64,000 bases of DNA from Vanilla planifolia (GCA_023846275.1 JAIUJO010000069.1:268501-332500); one strand, 5' to 3'. Positions 30,201-47,906 are shown, counted from the first letter of the stretch. Made by a program: numbers and translations. Notes: generated from the sequence alone by a model not told the origin.

Positions 30201-33200
30201 CACACGAGCTTGCATATGTAGACATCAACGCATGGACACATATCTAAACACACTAAAGCATGCACACATACACATGCATGCATGTACTCACGTAAGCACA
30301 CACACATGCTCACATGCACACGCATGCACACATGCAAACATATCCACATTATTATATGCACACACACACACACATAGGTACATGCATATGTTTGCACACA
30401 CCTATGCACACTCATTTTCAAATACAAACACACAAAAGTAACAACACATCCATATATACATTAACATACACATACACAAGAACTTATACATGCTTGTACC
30501 CACACACAAAGATGCACACATACAAATGCATGCATGCATAGACACATACAAACACATGTGCACTAAAGCACTCAAATGCACACACACACACAAACAAATG
30601 CATGCACTCACACAAACACAAATGCACATGCACACAAAAACACAGAAACATGTAGAAGCTCACTCACACATACAAGCATATAAACACACACACACATGCA
30701 TTCACACGAGAACATGCTTGTGTAGACTTACACACAGAGATATGAATACTTATAGACACACACACACACGTATACACACATACACAAACACAAGCATGCA
30801 TGCACACTCACACACACATACAAACACATGTACATGTATGCACACACTTAAACGTGAACACAAGCACACATGTGCATGTGCTCGCACACACACCCATACA
30901 CGCACACGCACACCCATGTAAACACATGCACACACATACACACATAGACACACATGCATGCACACACTCACATACACACACGGGCACACACTGACCCATG
31001 CCAATGCACAATTCACATGCATATCCACATAGACACATGCATACAAACTCACACACATGAATACACACATTCATGCATGCATGCCCATCGTACACGCCCA
31101 CAGACAGACACATGTAGATGCACACACTTAAGGGCATAGACTCACAAACATGCACTCATATGCATAGTCACAACCACATATTCACATGCACATATACCCA
31201 TGCATGGACATCTACACACACATATGCACACTCATATGCATATGGGTGTACATAAACATTTTCTCGCACACACACTCGCATGCACATCCATGCACACATG
31301 AACATGTAAATACTCACATGCACACTCTTAAACAAACATGCACATGCATGCACACCCACATGCACACATGCACAAATACGAAAATATGCACAATCAACAT
31401 TCAAGCACACGCACACACATATAAACATAAATCCAATCACACACACATGAGTTGCCATAAATGCACTCACACATGCATGAACACACCCATTGATGTAGAA
31501 GCCCATACACCTACAAACACACACATAAACATGCACACAAATATAAACACTTATGCTTGCAAGTATGCATGCATATCTACCAAGATGCTATTGCACACAC
31601 ACACATACACACATAAGAATTCAAACATACACAAAAGTGCATACACACACACACAAATGTATGCACCCATAATAACACAAACATACACACACATACACAT
31701 ATTTTACTACAAACAATGTAGACAAATATACACACACCTGCACACAAAACTCACACACAAATCCACACAAACATACATACACACACACACACGCAAACAC
31801 ACATGCACATACAGACACATATGCACACACCTGCAAGCACACGTGCACACACACAACAACACACCCACACATATGCACACACACACAACCACACACACCC
31901 ACGCACACATGTAGACGAACATGCACACAAATGCCAAATCAAACACACAAGCACAAACACACATACTTCTATGCATACAAACACACACTGATAAATGACT
32001 CACATACAGGAACATGCACACACACCCATGCACACACAAATTCTTGCCCACACACACACATATAAACATTCACACAAAACTCACACACAAGTGCACACAC
32101 ACACACACACATATGCATGCACATAAACAAAACAACGTACTCACACACATGAACATGCCCATGCATACACTTGCTCCTATGCAACCATACATACCAACCC
32201 ATATGCATGCACACAAACACACACACACACATTGCATAAACAAACACAAGACACACACATGACAACATACATACACAAACCCATGCATGCACAAATGCAT
32301 GCACATAAACACACACAATCATGCATGCGTACACACACATGTGCACACCCAAATGTAGGCACAAGCACATTCACAAGTATGTATATATACACTTACACAC
32401 ACACAACCACTTACATGTAAACATATACAGACAAATATGCACCTACACAACTACACAAGCACAAACACAAACTCACACATGCACACTTGAATGTATATAT
32501 GCACATATGACACATATGCATAAACAAGCATGCATGCACCAACAACTAAAACTCACACACATGCATACCTGCTTGCATACATGTGGATTCTCACATGTAC
32601 ACACGTGTGTAGAAACACTCACACACAGAAGTAGAAATAGGAACACTCACATTAAAACACATGCACACAAACGTGTAGACACACATGCATTATCAAACAC
32701 AAGCACATGATCACACACACATGCACACACATGTGCCCATGTGCATGCACACATATGCACTCTTGCAAATACACACACACATGTGAACACCTAAACACAC
32801 CCACACACATGAATAAACAAGCATGTGCACATGCACAAATACACACACACCTTTACACACATATACACAAATAAACACAAACTCACACATGTAGGCGCAC
32901 ACATGCACGTGCACATGCTTACACAAACAAACACATATACATAGACACAAACACACACATTCTTATTCACACACACACACACACCTACACATACATAAAT
33001 ACATGCACATGGATGTAGACATACACACACATGCACATGGACAACAACAAAACTCATGCACACACACTAAGAAAGACATAGGAACATACACACACACATA
33101 AGCACACACTCACAATCATACATCGATTCAAATGCCCACATACACAAACATACAGGCACAGGCACACACACACAAACCCAAAACAAAGCAAACGAATATG

Positions 33201-36200
33201 CAACACTCGCATGCACACACACACACACACATACATATACGAACACACATATGCATGCACACATGCACCCACTTACATACACACATAAGCACACACACAC
33301 ACATATAGTCATAAAATCACATGTTGTCATGCACATGCACATATATATGCATGCACATGCATAGACACAAGCAAATATGCATATATACACAAATACACAC
33401 ACACGTCTACACACAAGCACAAGCAGCACACACCCATGCACACAAGTGCACAAGCATACAAAACATATGCATATGTGCAACACAAGCACACAAAAGCACA
33501 TACATATGCAGAGATGCACACACGTACACTCGCACTCACACATGCACATGCACACACACAAACACATACACAAGTGCATGCCCATAACCATACACACACC
33601 TAAAAACACACACAAGTACACATGCACACACAATCATACACACCCTTACACATGCCCACCCACACATATAGACACTCACATACACAAAACACACATACAT
33701 GCACACAAGGGAGTGCACATACACAATTCATTGCATGCATGCATGCTCTGACTCATAAGCATACTGACACACTAAGATGCATACATAGATGCGCACTCAT
33801 ACATACACTTGCACATGCACACATAAATGCCCACACTCATAAACACAAAGACACACACACACACATGACTGCATGCACACAAGCACATACACATGCAACC
33901 ATACAAACATAAATACATATAAACACACTCATGCATACAAATGCACACAATACACACACAAAAAGCTCACACAAGGATGCACACACACAAATATGCATAG
34001 ACATACTTACACACATGTCTGTAGCTACCTATTAACATGCACACACAAAAAAAATGTACCCTCACACATGCACACATACACAAATATAAGCAAATTTACA
34101 TGCAAAAAAAGCACACGTAAAAGTGAATAAACATGCACACATACACACATACAAACACAAACGTGCATACACAGTCACATGTATAGGCATGCATGCACTC
34201 ACACACACACACCGACATGTGCACACACATACATATGCACAACCATGCACACACTTATGCACACTCACACGTAGACTCACACAAATGTGCTCACAAAGAG
34301 ACAAGTGTATATATATGCACACATACACACAAACAAATACTCACACAAAGGTGTATGCACACATGCACATGCACACATATACATGCACACATACACAAAA
34401 GTACACACGCTCATCAACAAACATAAACAGACACACAAGCCCCTGCACATGTTAGCACACACACACACAAATATTCATACATTTATACATGTACACTCAC
34501 ACACATAGATGCGCACATATATGCATGAATGCTTACATACATGCAAGCACATCCTCACCTATACACAAACACTCACATGCACACACACATATGCACATGC
34601 ACACGTGTGCACGCACACTCACGTACACACAAATATGCATACACACATAGACACAAGCACACACACACACATGCACACACATGCACCAATACATATGTGC
34701 AGATAGACACACAAGCACATGCACAGAGACATGTAAACACAAGAACACACTTTTGCATATAATCCTACAGACACATACACATGCGCACATTAACACACAA
34801 AAGCATGAACCCATACACACTTGTGATCATATGCACACACATGCACTTATGCACATCCTCATACACTTGCACCCATGCACACAACTATACACACGATTAC
34901 ATACACACAAGAACACTCACAGACACACACATGTGCATGCATGAAAATGCATAAACACACACACATGCACATGCACCTATGCATACATGCAAACACACAC
35001 ACATACACATAAGCACACACATGCACAAAAATGCACACACAATTTCATGTCAATAAACACGCACACACACATGCACAAATTGACACATGTATGCACCACA
35101 CCTACACAAACAAATGCAGCCACAATCATGCACTTGTAATCACATGCACACATGTATGCACATGAGCTATTTATACTCATAGATGCACACACGTGCACAC
35201 GCACATTTGCATGTGTATATGTTCACATACGCACATACACATGTGAATGCATGTACAAACAAACACATTTTCACATGCACATACACACACATGCATACAA
35301 ACACAAACAAACATGCACATACACGCATGCTTAGACACACATACACAATACACATGCATGCACACAAATGCACTCATGTAATGTTACACACACTTGCACA
35401 CATAGAAATACCCACACATAGCTACACACATTGACATGGAAACACATGCTCCTACACACACAAGTTCACATGTGCAAATGAATAGATACACACATATGCA
35501 CATACACGTGCCCCTAAATCCACATACACAAACACATGCATAAACAAGCAAACAAATAAATGTACACATACATGCACATTAACACACACACAATGACATA
35601 TAGGCAAACACATACACACACAACCATACATGCACACACACATACACATGCATTCACACACACAAACAAGCACCCAAACATCGACACTTGCACGCACACA
35701 AACACATACACACATGCATGCACCCATGAACTCACATGCACATGCATGCACACACATATAAACACACACACATATGTAGGCACACGAACACACACACACA
35801 TAAGTGCACAAGCACACATGCACACATACAACCACTCATGTACACATACACTCACAAATACACGAGCACAAGCACAAAAATGAATGCACATGCACATATA
35901 AACATAAACACATAGAAACATACGCACAAGCACAATTGCAAGGTAACACAAACACATGCACACAAAATGAGCACACAAGTATACATGCACAAAAGTAGGC
36001 ACTCACACACATACAGACATGCACATAAACAAACACACTAACATAAAAACATGAACACACACATATTAACACACATACAAATGCATAGAAATAAATAAAT
36101 ATATGTATGCACAAACACACATGAATGCAAGCACACAAATACACACATATATACATGCAAAGACATGCACATGCACAAAAACACACTCATCTATGCACAC

Positions 36201-36430
36201 ACCTACAAGCATAAGCAAACAAACACACACATGCATCAGCGCATGAACACACACATGTGTAATCATACATGCACTTACATATATGGACACACCTATGCCC
36301 ACACATGCACAGGCATGCATATACAAATGCACACCTTTACATGCATACATGTACACAAGCACATACAAAAAATGCATGCACATGAGCACACACATGCATG
36401 TCCATGAACACATGCACTCACACACACACA

Positions 36431-36474
36431 AACCTCCATTCCCATACTCATTCTTGGATGCAAAAGAAAAAGTA
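36431..36474. other. Pyrimidine- then purine-rich non-repeat island
   Basis: About 44 bp of non-satellite sequence with CCTCCATTCCCATACTC followed by TTGGATGCAAAAGAAAAAG. It breaks the purine-pyrimidine alternation completely for four turns of helix. No gene signal is visible. Confidence 0.5.
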
Positions 36475-39400
36475 CACACACTCACACATACAGATGTACA
36501 CACATGCATGCACAGACACACCCACGTATGCATGCACACACATACATGCATGAATGCACCAACACGTACACATGTTTGCATGCTTGCACAAACACACAAG
36601 CACACATACACATAAGCACACACATGCACATAACCACAAGCATACAAATAAATATGCTTACAAAAATACATGAACACACATGTATGCAAACACATAGACA
36701 CATAGACACACTCACACACATAGACAAACACACACTTGCATACACACATGCAAGCATGCAAGCATACAAATGCATGCAAGCATGCAAACAGACATATACA
36801 CATGCACACATACGTTCCCAAAGGCACAAAAAAACCAACACACATGCACACACATATGAAGGCATATATACACACCTACAAATGCATACACACAAGACTA
36901 CCCATGCACACAAGCACAAGCACATCCTCACATGCATAGAAGTGCACAAACACATACATAAATGCATGTACAAGAGCATTCACACACGTGGACATGCACA
37001 CATTTGCACTCACACATACATACACGCACACGCACATGCACACACATACACAACCACATGCACACATGTAAACACACACGCACGCCAAAAAGCACAAACA
37101 TATAGGCCTATAGGCACCTGAACAAATGCACACATGCAAGAATGCAAATGTGGCTAACATACACAGACACACCAAGCATAGGCACTTGCAAATGCACACA
37201 CACATGCTCACACAAGCACACACATATGCACATCCACACATACACACACACACAAACAAACATACACATGCAAAAAATGCACCTTCCCATATCCAGAGAC
37301 AAATGCAAACCAATATGCACACACATACACACACAAAGAAATAAACACACATGCACACAAAAGCATGAATACAAAGGCATGCACATATCATGACACCCAT
37401 GCACATACACATTTGCACACACACACATGTACACACACACATCCACACAAGCAAAAACACACACACACAACCACACATGCACAGACACACAAACACAAGC
37501 ACAAAGACATACACATATGCATGTGCTCATATAGACACATGCATGCATGCACATATGCACACACCTACACAAACATACACATATAGAAACACATTAAAAT
37601 ACTCATACATGAACACACACATGCACACTTGTATAAACATATAAACACATGCACATATACACACACACACACTAAAACACTAGCACAAATGAATACATAC
37701 ATAAGCATGCACACACACTAATGCATGCACAAATGCATGTGCATACATGCCTGAAAACATAAACATACACACACATGAAAATGCACACATGAACATGCAC
37801 ACACACACTCACATTTACATGCACTGACACATAAACATGCACAAACATAGGCTATACATGAACGCACACACACATAGAAAAAGGCAAAGACAAGAACATA
37901 CACATGCTCACACCCACACACATGTGTGCATGTACAAACACACAAAATCAAGCAAATGCTCAATCACATAAAACATGAACACACTATCAATGCATGTACC
38001 CACACACTCAGATGCATGTGCATGCATTCACACATGCACACATATTGACACAACTCACTTTCACACACAAATATTCGCACATATATACAAACGCATATAC
38101 ACACACCTACACAAAAGAACACACAAGCAGACACACACATAGACGTATGACCATGCACAACGACAAAGACATCAGCATGCATGGAACCACGCACATGCAC
38201 CCACAAACTCACACAAGCATTTACACACACACATACACAAACATAAACAGTATGATCACTTATACATATGCATTAGCACACACTCGTACATGCACAAACA
38301 AGCTAACATGCACAAATGCACACATACACACACATACACTTCTATGCACACAATTTTGCAGACACACATAGGCACACAAACATGCATATGCACACAAATA
38401 TAAACACATGCACATACATATATGCAAGCATGGATGCACAACACATACACAAATTTATAGTCACAAAAAGCAAGTACAAACACACATGTACAAAAGTGTA
38501 CAGAAACACATGTACACACACTCAAGCACATGTGCACAAATACACACACACACACGTGCAAACAAACACACACACAAACATACACATGCACAGATACACA
38601 CATGCATGTGCACACACCCTCAAACTCTTGCCCACAAACACACACATGCATGCACTTATGCACATGCACAAATTCAAAAACTCATGCACAAACACATAGA
38701 TTCATACATACACATGTGTACACAAGCACACGCATAGTCATGCACACAAAACCATGCATAAACACACCGATGCATGCATATGCTAGCACACACAAAGATG
38801 CATGAACATACATGCATGCAAATTTGCACACACAGAAGCACATGCAAATTTACATGCACACATGAACACAGGTACACACCCACATGCATTCACACAAATA
38901 ACTAAACCCACCCACGCACACATGTATGTGTTCTTCCCTACACAAACAAACAAACAACATTGCATGCATACACAAATGTACACCCACATATAAGCACCCA
39001 TGCACACACATGCATGATCAGATGTACGCAAATGAACATACCCACATACACATGTTCATGCACATGCATATTGATGCATAAACACATGCAGGCACACACA
39101 CACTCACACAAATAAGTATACATACATGCAAGTAAGCACACACAAATCCACACACATGAATGCAAACATGCTCACAAGCATACGTGCATGCAAACATGCA
39201 CATGCCCACATACACACACATGCTCATAATCACACAAACACAAAAACACGCACACACACACAGATACACACATATGCACACGTACATGAGCACACATGCA
39301 CATGCATAGGTACGCACACACAAATACTCATGCCATTTCACACACACATTGATGCACACATATATACATACACAAATAGAATTACAAATATATAAATAAA

Positions 39401-40099
39401 CACAAACACATATACACACATGCACACTCACACACACATAAAAACACTAGCATGCATGCATAGAAACACAATTGTAGACACATACACATGATCATACACT
39501 CATGCACATGCACATGCACATTCATACATAAAAACATGTGCACACGTGTATGTATGTATGCTTATGTACACACAAACATGTGGACACACTTACATACACA
39601 TGCAAGCATATATGCCTATATGCATCCACACAATCAAACATTTACTCACACACATGCAAAAAAACATGTGCACCTATGCAAACACACGTGTACACATGCA
39701 CATGCACACACATTTACACATAGTTGCAATGCACCATGCATAGACAGACATAGGCACAGGCACACACAAAGACATACACACACACACACATATATGCAAT
39801 GACACTATACATGGATAGATGCAAGCAACACATACACACACAAATGTACATACAATTATATGCACACAAATATGAATGCATGTGTTCTCATGCACATGCA
39901 CACACACACGCACATAGACATGCACATGCACAAGCATGCACACACACATATGCACCTATTTGCATATCTGCACACATTTGCTTTCACACACTCACACACA
40001 CACACACTCACGAACACGCATGCTAGCACTTGCTCACAAATATGAACAAACAAATGAACACAAGCATGCGTGCACAAACACAAACACACAAAAACACAA

Positions 40100-41670
40100 G
40101 CACACACATATGCACAAATGCAAAGATGCACGCACACATACACATACACAAACACATACCCAAATGTACACATGTGTATGTAAACATACAAGCGGACAAA
40201 CAAACAAATATACACACACGTGCATATATATCAATGCATATGCACGAATGTAAAAGCACAAATACACATAAACACATGCATATACATGCATGAAGATGCA
40301 CTCACAGACATAGACATGCACATATGGACCACATGTAGACACATTCATGTACAAATAGACACTTGCACATGTGCATTCACACATGTTCCCACAAATATCT
40401 ATAAGCACACTCTCATAAATTCAAATGCACAAGCACACACACAAAAAGCTAGCACATATACACACACACATAGATACTCACAAATACACACATGCATAAT
40501 GATGCATATACACACAAGCATGCACCCATGCACAAATAGACTAATGCAAGCAAGCACACATGCACAAGCATACACCCACACCCACCCACCCAAACACACA
40601 CACACACAAACATTCACACACCCACATATGCAAACACACACAAGCCCAAGTATGCAAACACATGCACTCATGCATGCATGCACACACACACATGCACATT
40701 CATACACACACATGTACATGACAAACACATTACTCACACATGAATACACACACACACACATACACTCACACGCATGCATAGAAACATGAACATGTATACA
40801 CACGCACACATACATGCATGCAACCAAACATATAGGTATGTTCGTAGATAGATGCACGCATAGGAGCATAAACATATGCACACACATGAACACACACATG
40901 CACAAATGACAAGATGCACGCACACATACACATACACAAACACATATCCAAATGTGCACAAGTGTACGCAAACACACAAGCGGACACACATACACATATA
41001 CACATACATGTGTACATATAAATGCATATACACAAACACAAAAGCACAAACACACATAAACACATGCATTCACATGCATGAAGATGCATTCACACACACA
41101 CACACATGCACATGTGGACCACATGAAGGCATATATATGTACTAATGCACACTTGCACACTTGCATTCACACTTGTACCCACAAACGTATATAAGCACAC
41201 ACACTCACAAACTCAAATGCACAAGAACAGATACTCACACATGCAAGCATGCACACATACACAGACACACATAGACACTCACAAATACACACATGCATAA
41301 TGATGCACATACACACAAGCATGCACCCATACACAATTGGACTAATGCAAGTAAGCACACATGCACATGTATACACCCCCACACACACATGTGTAAACAT
41401 TTAAACACCCACATATGCAAACACACACACAAGCCCAAGTATGCAAACACATGCACTCATGCATGCATGCACACACACATCCACATTCATACACACACGT
41501 GCATGCACATGCACACTACTCACACATGAATACACAAACACGCATAAGAACACACATGCACTCACACACATGCATAGAAATATGAACATGATCACACACA
41601 CAAACATGTACACACATACATGCATGCAACCAAATGTATAGACATGTGCATAGACACATGCACACACACG
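40100..41670 (+). repeat. Two diverged ~790-bp units in tandem (higher-order repeat)
   Basis: Unit A (about 40,100-40,888) and unit B (about 40,888-41,670) share rare words in the same order: GATGCACGCACACATACAC (40,125; 40,913), CAAGCGGACA, GGACCACATG, GCATAATGATGCA, AGCATGCACCCAT, GACTAATGCAAG and GCAACCAAA (near 40,820; 41,626). Offsets between matching words run from 782 to 806 bp, so there are small indels as well as substitutions. Sequence after 41,670 resembles the unit start only briefly. This is the longest repeated unit I could see in the array. Confidence 0.88.
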
Positions 41671-44510
41671 AACACACACATGCACACTCTCATGGAAATA
41701 GACATGCAAGAAAGCACACACGTGCATGCATAGACGAAGACACATACACATGCTCACCCACACACACAAAAACAAGCAAGCACATGAACATACACACATG
41801 CACATGTGTATGCACCCATACACACACATGTGCAAGCATACACACACATACATACACACACACCCATGCACATAGCCCTCCCACAAACACACAAACACAT
41901 GCTTGAATGCACAAATACACAACATAAATAAAGACACATGCCAATACACATGCACACACACATGGATACACAGAAACACACACACACACACACTCACACA
42001 CATGCACCACCACACAACACGAACATGTACGCACCTAAAACAAACACAGATGCATGCAAGCATACACATATAAATACACACGTGAACCCATGCACACATA
42101 TGCTCAAACACACATAAATACACACACATTCATATAATTGTGTGCACATATTTAGGCACACATGCACAAACACACACACTCACAGATGGATACATGCAAG
42201 AACAACATACACACATGCACAAAAACATGTGAACACACACACTTACAAGTAGAAGCACACATGAACACACATGCACATAAAGACATGCACACAAATGCAT
42301 TCACAAATACACACACATGCATAAATTCATGCACACACACACACTCACACAAACATGCTTATACATGAACATTTAAACACACATGCACAAACTAACATGT
42401 ATGCATACACATCCACATAAAAGTACATGAATGTACTTGCACATGCACACATATACACATGCACAGACACAAACCCACATAAAAATATGCTAATGCATAC
42501 ACACATGCATATGCATATACACATGCACACATATAAGAAAAAAAACCCAACCATACATGTAAAAACATGCACATATACATACACACAAGCACATAAGCAC
42601 CACACATGGACACACATGCACAAACACAAGCAAGCCTGCACACACAAATAAGTACTCATGCACACACGTCCATGCACACACACACATGCACATGCACCCT
42701 TATCTAAGGATACGTATGTGCACACACATACATATTTATGTATGCATAGATATGCACATGCACATGCACACATACACACACATAGGCATACATGCATACA
42801 CTTGTGTACATACACACTCACACACACAAACCTACATCACAAGCATGCACACATGCTTGCATGTGCACACACACACAAACACTTATGCGCACACACATGC
42901 ATGTGTACCCATGCACACATATGCATACACAAACAAGTATCCATGCACACAATTGGTCATACATGCAAACACACATGCACACATAATCACACACATGCAT
43001 ATCACACCCACACACACAAATTTATGCACAAAAGCACATACACATGCACACACACACACACACACACTCATGCTGGCACATACACACAACCACACATAAG
43101 CTACCATACACACATACACAAACACATGCACAATCTTGCATACATGCACCATTGCTCAAGTACACACACACATAATTATGCACTCAAACAGTCACATACA
43201 TGCATGCAAGAATGCATACACAAATGCAAATGCGAGTGCACAAACACAAATATGTAAGCATACACACACATATATATGTACACACACATATACATGGATG
43301 CCCACATGCTCACATAGACAAACACCCACATGAACACCACACCTACACATATTCTTACATGCACACACATGTAGACATGCACATAGTATATGCAAAAACA
43401 TGCACACACTCACATGGATACACACACAAACACACATAAGCACACACACACGTACAAGCACACACAGACACACATGCACATGCACACACATACAAACACA
43501 CACACACACACACACCAATCGACCCACACACATACCATGCACACATTCACGTACACATCCACACATACACGCATAAGAACACATGTGCACATATGCATAC
43601 ACACATGTACACCCACACACACCTTCATATAGATGCCCCCGTCTGCACACACATAGACTGTCGAATGCATACCTGCAAGCACGTACATGCATACATACAA
43701 GTGTGTATGCATACACACATGTAAAAAGATATATACACGTAGACACACATGTGTGCACACACTTATAGAAACATGAATATACAAAGACACACACATGCAC
43801 ATAAATAGGTACACATGCACAAACATGTCCATATTTGAACAAAAAGCAAAGCATATGTATAGCAAATAAAAACATACACACATGCACACACAGAGACAAC
43901 ATGAACACACACACACACATGTATAGATAGATGCACACACATGTGCACACACACACACACAAAGACTTGCACACACAACCACGCATACACAAACATGCAC
44001 ACACATGCACTTGCATACCCTCATGCACATACACACAGGCACACAAAATGTTGCATGCACACATGCATGTACATGCATACACACATCCACACATGTAGGA
44101 ATGCATACACACTCACACATGCATTCACATAAGCATGCATGAACAAATACACACACACACAACCAGACATACACATACACATAAATAGACACATTCACAC
44201 ATTTGTGCATGCATGCACAAAGACATACCCATACATACAAACACATGCACAAAAACACATATGTACAAGGTTGCACTCATCTACTCACACACTCAGACAC
44301 ACACTCACACAAAAAAACTAACACATGTAAAGACACACAGACACACTCATACACACACATAAGCGTGAACACATGTATGCACAAACATACGCACATTGAC
44401 ATGTGGATGCATACATAGACATGTACTCAAGCTTGGACATAGACATGCATGAATTAGTACACACACACACAAGTGCATATGCATGAGTGCATACATACAC
44501 ACACACACAT

Positions 44511-44568
44511 GCACACATACATGTATATACACATGCACACATACATGTATATACACATGCACACAAAG
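44511..44568. repeat. 24-bp tandem duplication
   Basis: The word ATGTATATACACATGCACAC occurs at 44,521 and again at 44,545, giving a period of 24 bp. The copies are essentially identical, pointing to recent slippage. Confidence 0.85.
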
Positions 44569-45480
44569 ACACACAACGTGTGGCACACACATGCACACAT
44601 ATATAGAAACACATGTACACATGCAAACACATGTAGATGCACACATTTGTTGATACACAAGCACACACACATGTACTCATGCACACTCACAGATACGCAC
44701 ACCCACATTCATGCACACACACACACACACTATCATCCACATGCACAAACAAACATACATTAACATGCATCCAAACACCCACACACATATGCACATGCAC
44801 AAGTGCACAGATACACAAACATATGTAAGAGCACATACACAGGCAAACACATGCACCCACACACAAACATGCACACACAAACACACACATCTATATGCAC
44901 ACACATGGAAACCTACTCATATGTAGACACACACATACATACCAATGCATACATGCATATGCATATAGATAAATGCACACATATGCAAATGCACAGGCAT
45001 GTGCTTAGCAATACATGCACATATGCACACCTAATTAGACAAACTCACACACTCGTACATGCACAAGAATACACATGTAAACACATAAGCACACATAGAT
45101 ACAAGTACACATACTTGCACATGCACACGAACATGCTCGTACACATAGACACAAACATGTATATGTACACTCATGCTTGTACACACATACAAAGACACAT
45201 GCATACATACGCACACACATACACACTCACATGTACACACAAAACTGCACACACAACCACACATCCATGCGCAACTACAAGCACAAATGTACACAAACAC
45301 ATGCACATTAATAGACACGTATGAACCCACTCACACACACAAGTACACACACACAAAAGGCCCACACAAACAAATACACCCACCCACATATACAACCACA
45401 TACATGCACTTACACACATGCACAGGCACACAAATGTTCATTCACACTCAAACACAAATAAAACATATGTAAACATGCAC

Positions 45481-45548
45481 TGACAAGTACAAACTTAAAA
45501 AAAACTACACATGCAAATGCTTAAAATGCAAACCTACACACTTTTACA
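45481..45548. other. Non-repeat island with an A-rich tract
   Basis: About 68 bp in which alternation is weak: TGACAAGTACAAACTT, then an A8 run, then CAAATGCTTAAAATGC. No coding or RNA signature is visible. Confidence 0.42.
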
Positions 45549-45891
45549 CACACATATGCACACAAATGCATGCACACATACATAATCACACATGTGCTCA
45601 CTCAGACACAAGCATGCATACATACACACAAATGAATAAAAATATATATAGACATAAACAAGCACACACATACACACACTATGTGCTTTCATAAACACAT
45701 GCACACTTGCATAAACATGCATGCACACACATGCAAACCTATGCACAAACAAAGGTACACACACATGCTCACACAGACGAAAAAACACGTACCCACACAT
45801 ATATAGATCAATACCCACATCCATTGATATGCATGCATAAACATACATACACTCTCGTACACACACATACATGCATCACATGCACACATGC

Positions 45892-45935
45892 ACCCAACCA
45901 TAAATAATTATACAATCAACCAAGAATAAATACAC
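45892..45935. other. AT-rich non-repeat island
   Basis: About 44 bp containing ATAAATAATTATACAATC and AACCAAGAATAAATAC. It resembles neither the satellite nor any recognisable part of the copia remnant. Origin unknown. Confidence 0.45.
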
Positions 45936-47428
45936 ATACATGTACACATGTGCATACTAGCACATGCATACACATGCAAACACACTCACCTACCAATGCA
46001 CACACTCACATGCTTGCTTACTCACCTGGCATACACATGCACACACCAACACGTGCACACACAAAAGACACTTGTGCATGCACACACACATATGCATACA
46101 TACGTACATGCTCAATCATGCACACACAAACAAATATGCATGCAGTCACACCAAAACATGCACACAAACAACACAAGACGTACATTTACACACAAGCACA
46201 TACACACATACACACATGCACATGCACACTAACACACATGCATGTCCAAGAACAAGCACATAGATATTTCCTCACATGTACAAGCACAAACAAAGACACA
46301 CATGCAGACACTTAAACTCACAATCATGCATAAAAATAGGCTCAAAGATATGCATGAAAATGCACACAAAAATGCATGCACACACGAACACACATGCACA
46401 CACATACACACACATAAGTACGTACACATGGGTGCATACACATGCATACACCTAAACACATACAAACACAAACACAATAATGCATACATATGTTTATATA
46501 TACAAATGCACACAGACACACACATGTACATATGTACACAAACTCCTATACACACCAACGTATGCACATGCACATGAACACGCATATACAGACAGACACA
46601 CACTTAGGAAAACATGCACGTAGTCACTTAAGCATGCACCTAAAATACACACACACACATTCACCTAAGTACCCAAGAAAACAAACACACACACATACAA
46701 ACATATGTGCGCACACACACATGTACAAGTTTTCACACATGTACCCAAACAATGACACAAGCACACATACACAAGTAGCCACATGCAAAAACCTCACACA
46801 TGCACATGCATAGACATATGCATACACACATATGCACATGCCAAAACATAAGCACCAACACATTCACATGCACATGCACACACATCTATATGCTCCTACA
46901 CACACACACAAACAAATGCATGCACACCAACATGCAAGCATGCACACTCAAGCATATGCAAAAACTCACACATAAACATGCACACACACATACACACATT
47001 TGAATATACCCATTGGCACACATACAAAGAAATATGCATCCACATATATGCACACACACACACACAAACATGCATGAACATACGCACTCTCACATGCTCA
47101 TACACATGAACAAACACACAAACATACACTCATATATATATGTGTATGCACAGGAACATATACACAAACACATGTGCGAATGCACATATGCATACACACA
47201 CAAGCTCACACACACACAAGTACACAAACACACAAACACAAACACAAATGTATAAACACAAAAACATATGAACAAACACATGTGCACACACACACATACG
47301 TACAGACAAAAAATGCACCCAAACACAAGCATGAATGTGCATGTGGACCGCTCAAACACACACACATATAAACACAAGCACGCACACATGTACACACATG
47401 TACACTTGCATGCACACATGTACCCACA

Positions 47429-47478
47429 ATGTCCTACGACAATCTGATATTCCTCCCCTTCCAATTAGGAGACATAGG
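47429..47478. other. Complex-sequence island, possible insertion
   Basis: About 50 bp of clearly non-satellite sequence, including GTCCTACGACAATCTGATA, TTCCTCCCCTTCC and AATTAGGAGACATAGG. On the - strand it would read Glu-Gly-Glu-Glu-Tyr-Gln-Ile-Val-Val before running into repeat, but that is too short to call a gene. It is the most information-rich patch within the satellite and may be captured DNA. Confidence 0.6.
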
Positions 47479-47784
47479 CACACACATAGACTCAAAACCC
47501 AAATGTGCATGCACACAGTCACACACACATGCACATGCACTCTCACATGTACATACATATGTGTACATACACATGTGTACACACACACACATGCACACAC
47601 AAAGGCACATATATGCATGCTCTTGCGCCTATACAGACATGCATGCACACATGCTTGCACATACACACAACCACACATGCAACATAGATACTAACAAATA
47701 CATAAATGCACATAGATGTACATACATACATGCCTATGTAGACACGCTAATAGATAAATGCAAAAAAGCAAGTATGCACATGCA

Positions 47785-47906
47785 CACACACATGCATGCA
47801 CATGTGCACCACTCATACATGCAGACCCACACATAGAAGCACACACACACACATGCATGCACATGTGCACCACTCATACATGTACACCCACACACATAAG
47901 CACACA
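47785..47906 (+). repeat. 61-bp tandem duplication
   Basis: Two copies carry GCACATGTGCACCACTCATAC followed by ATG, a CCCACACA word and AAGCACACACAC. The matching CATGTGCACC words start at 47,801 and 47,862, a period of 61 bp. Divergence is a few substitutions in the second half (GCAGACCC versus GTACACCC). Confidence 0.9.

Noticed and set aside
37101..37112. Perfect 12-bp palindrome TATAGGCCTATA as a regulatory or recombination site
   Set aside because: It is a single short palindrome without a partner or neighbouring gene; chance occurrence in a palindrome-rich array is enough.
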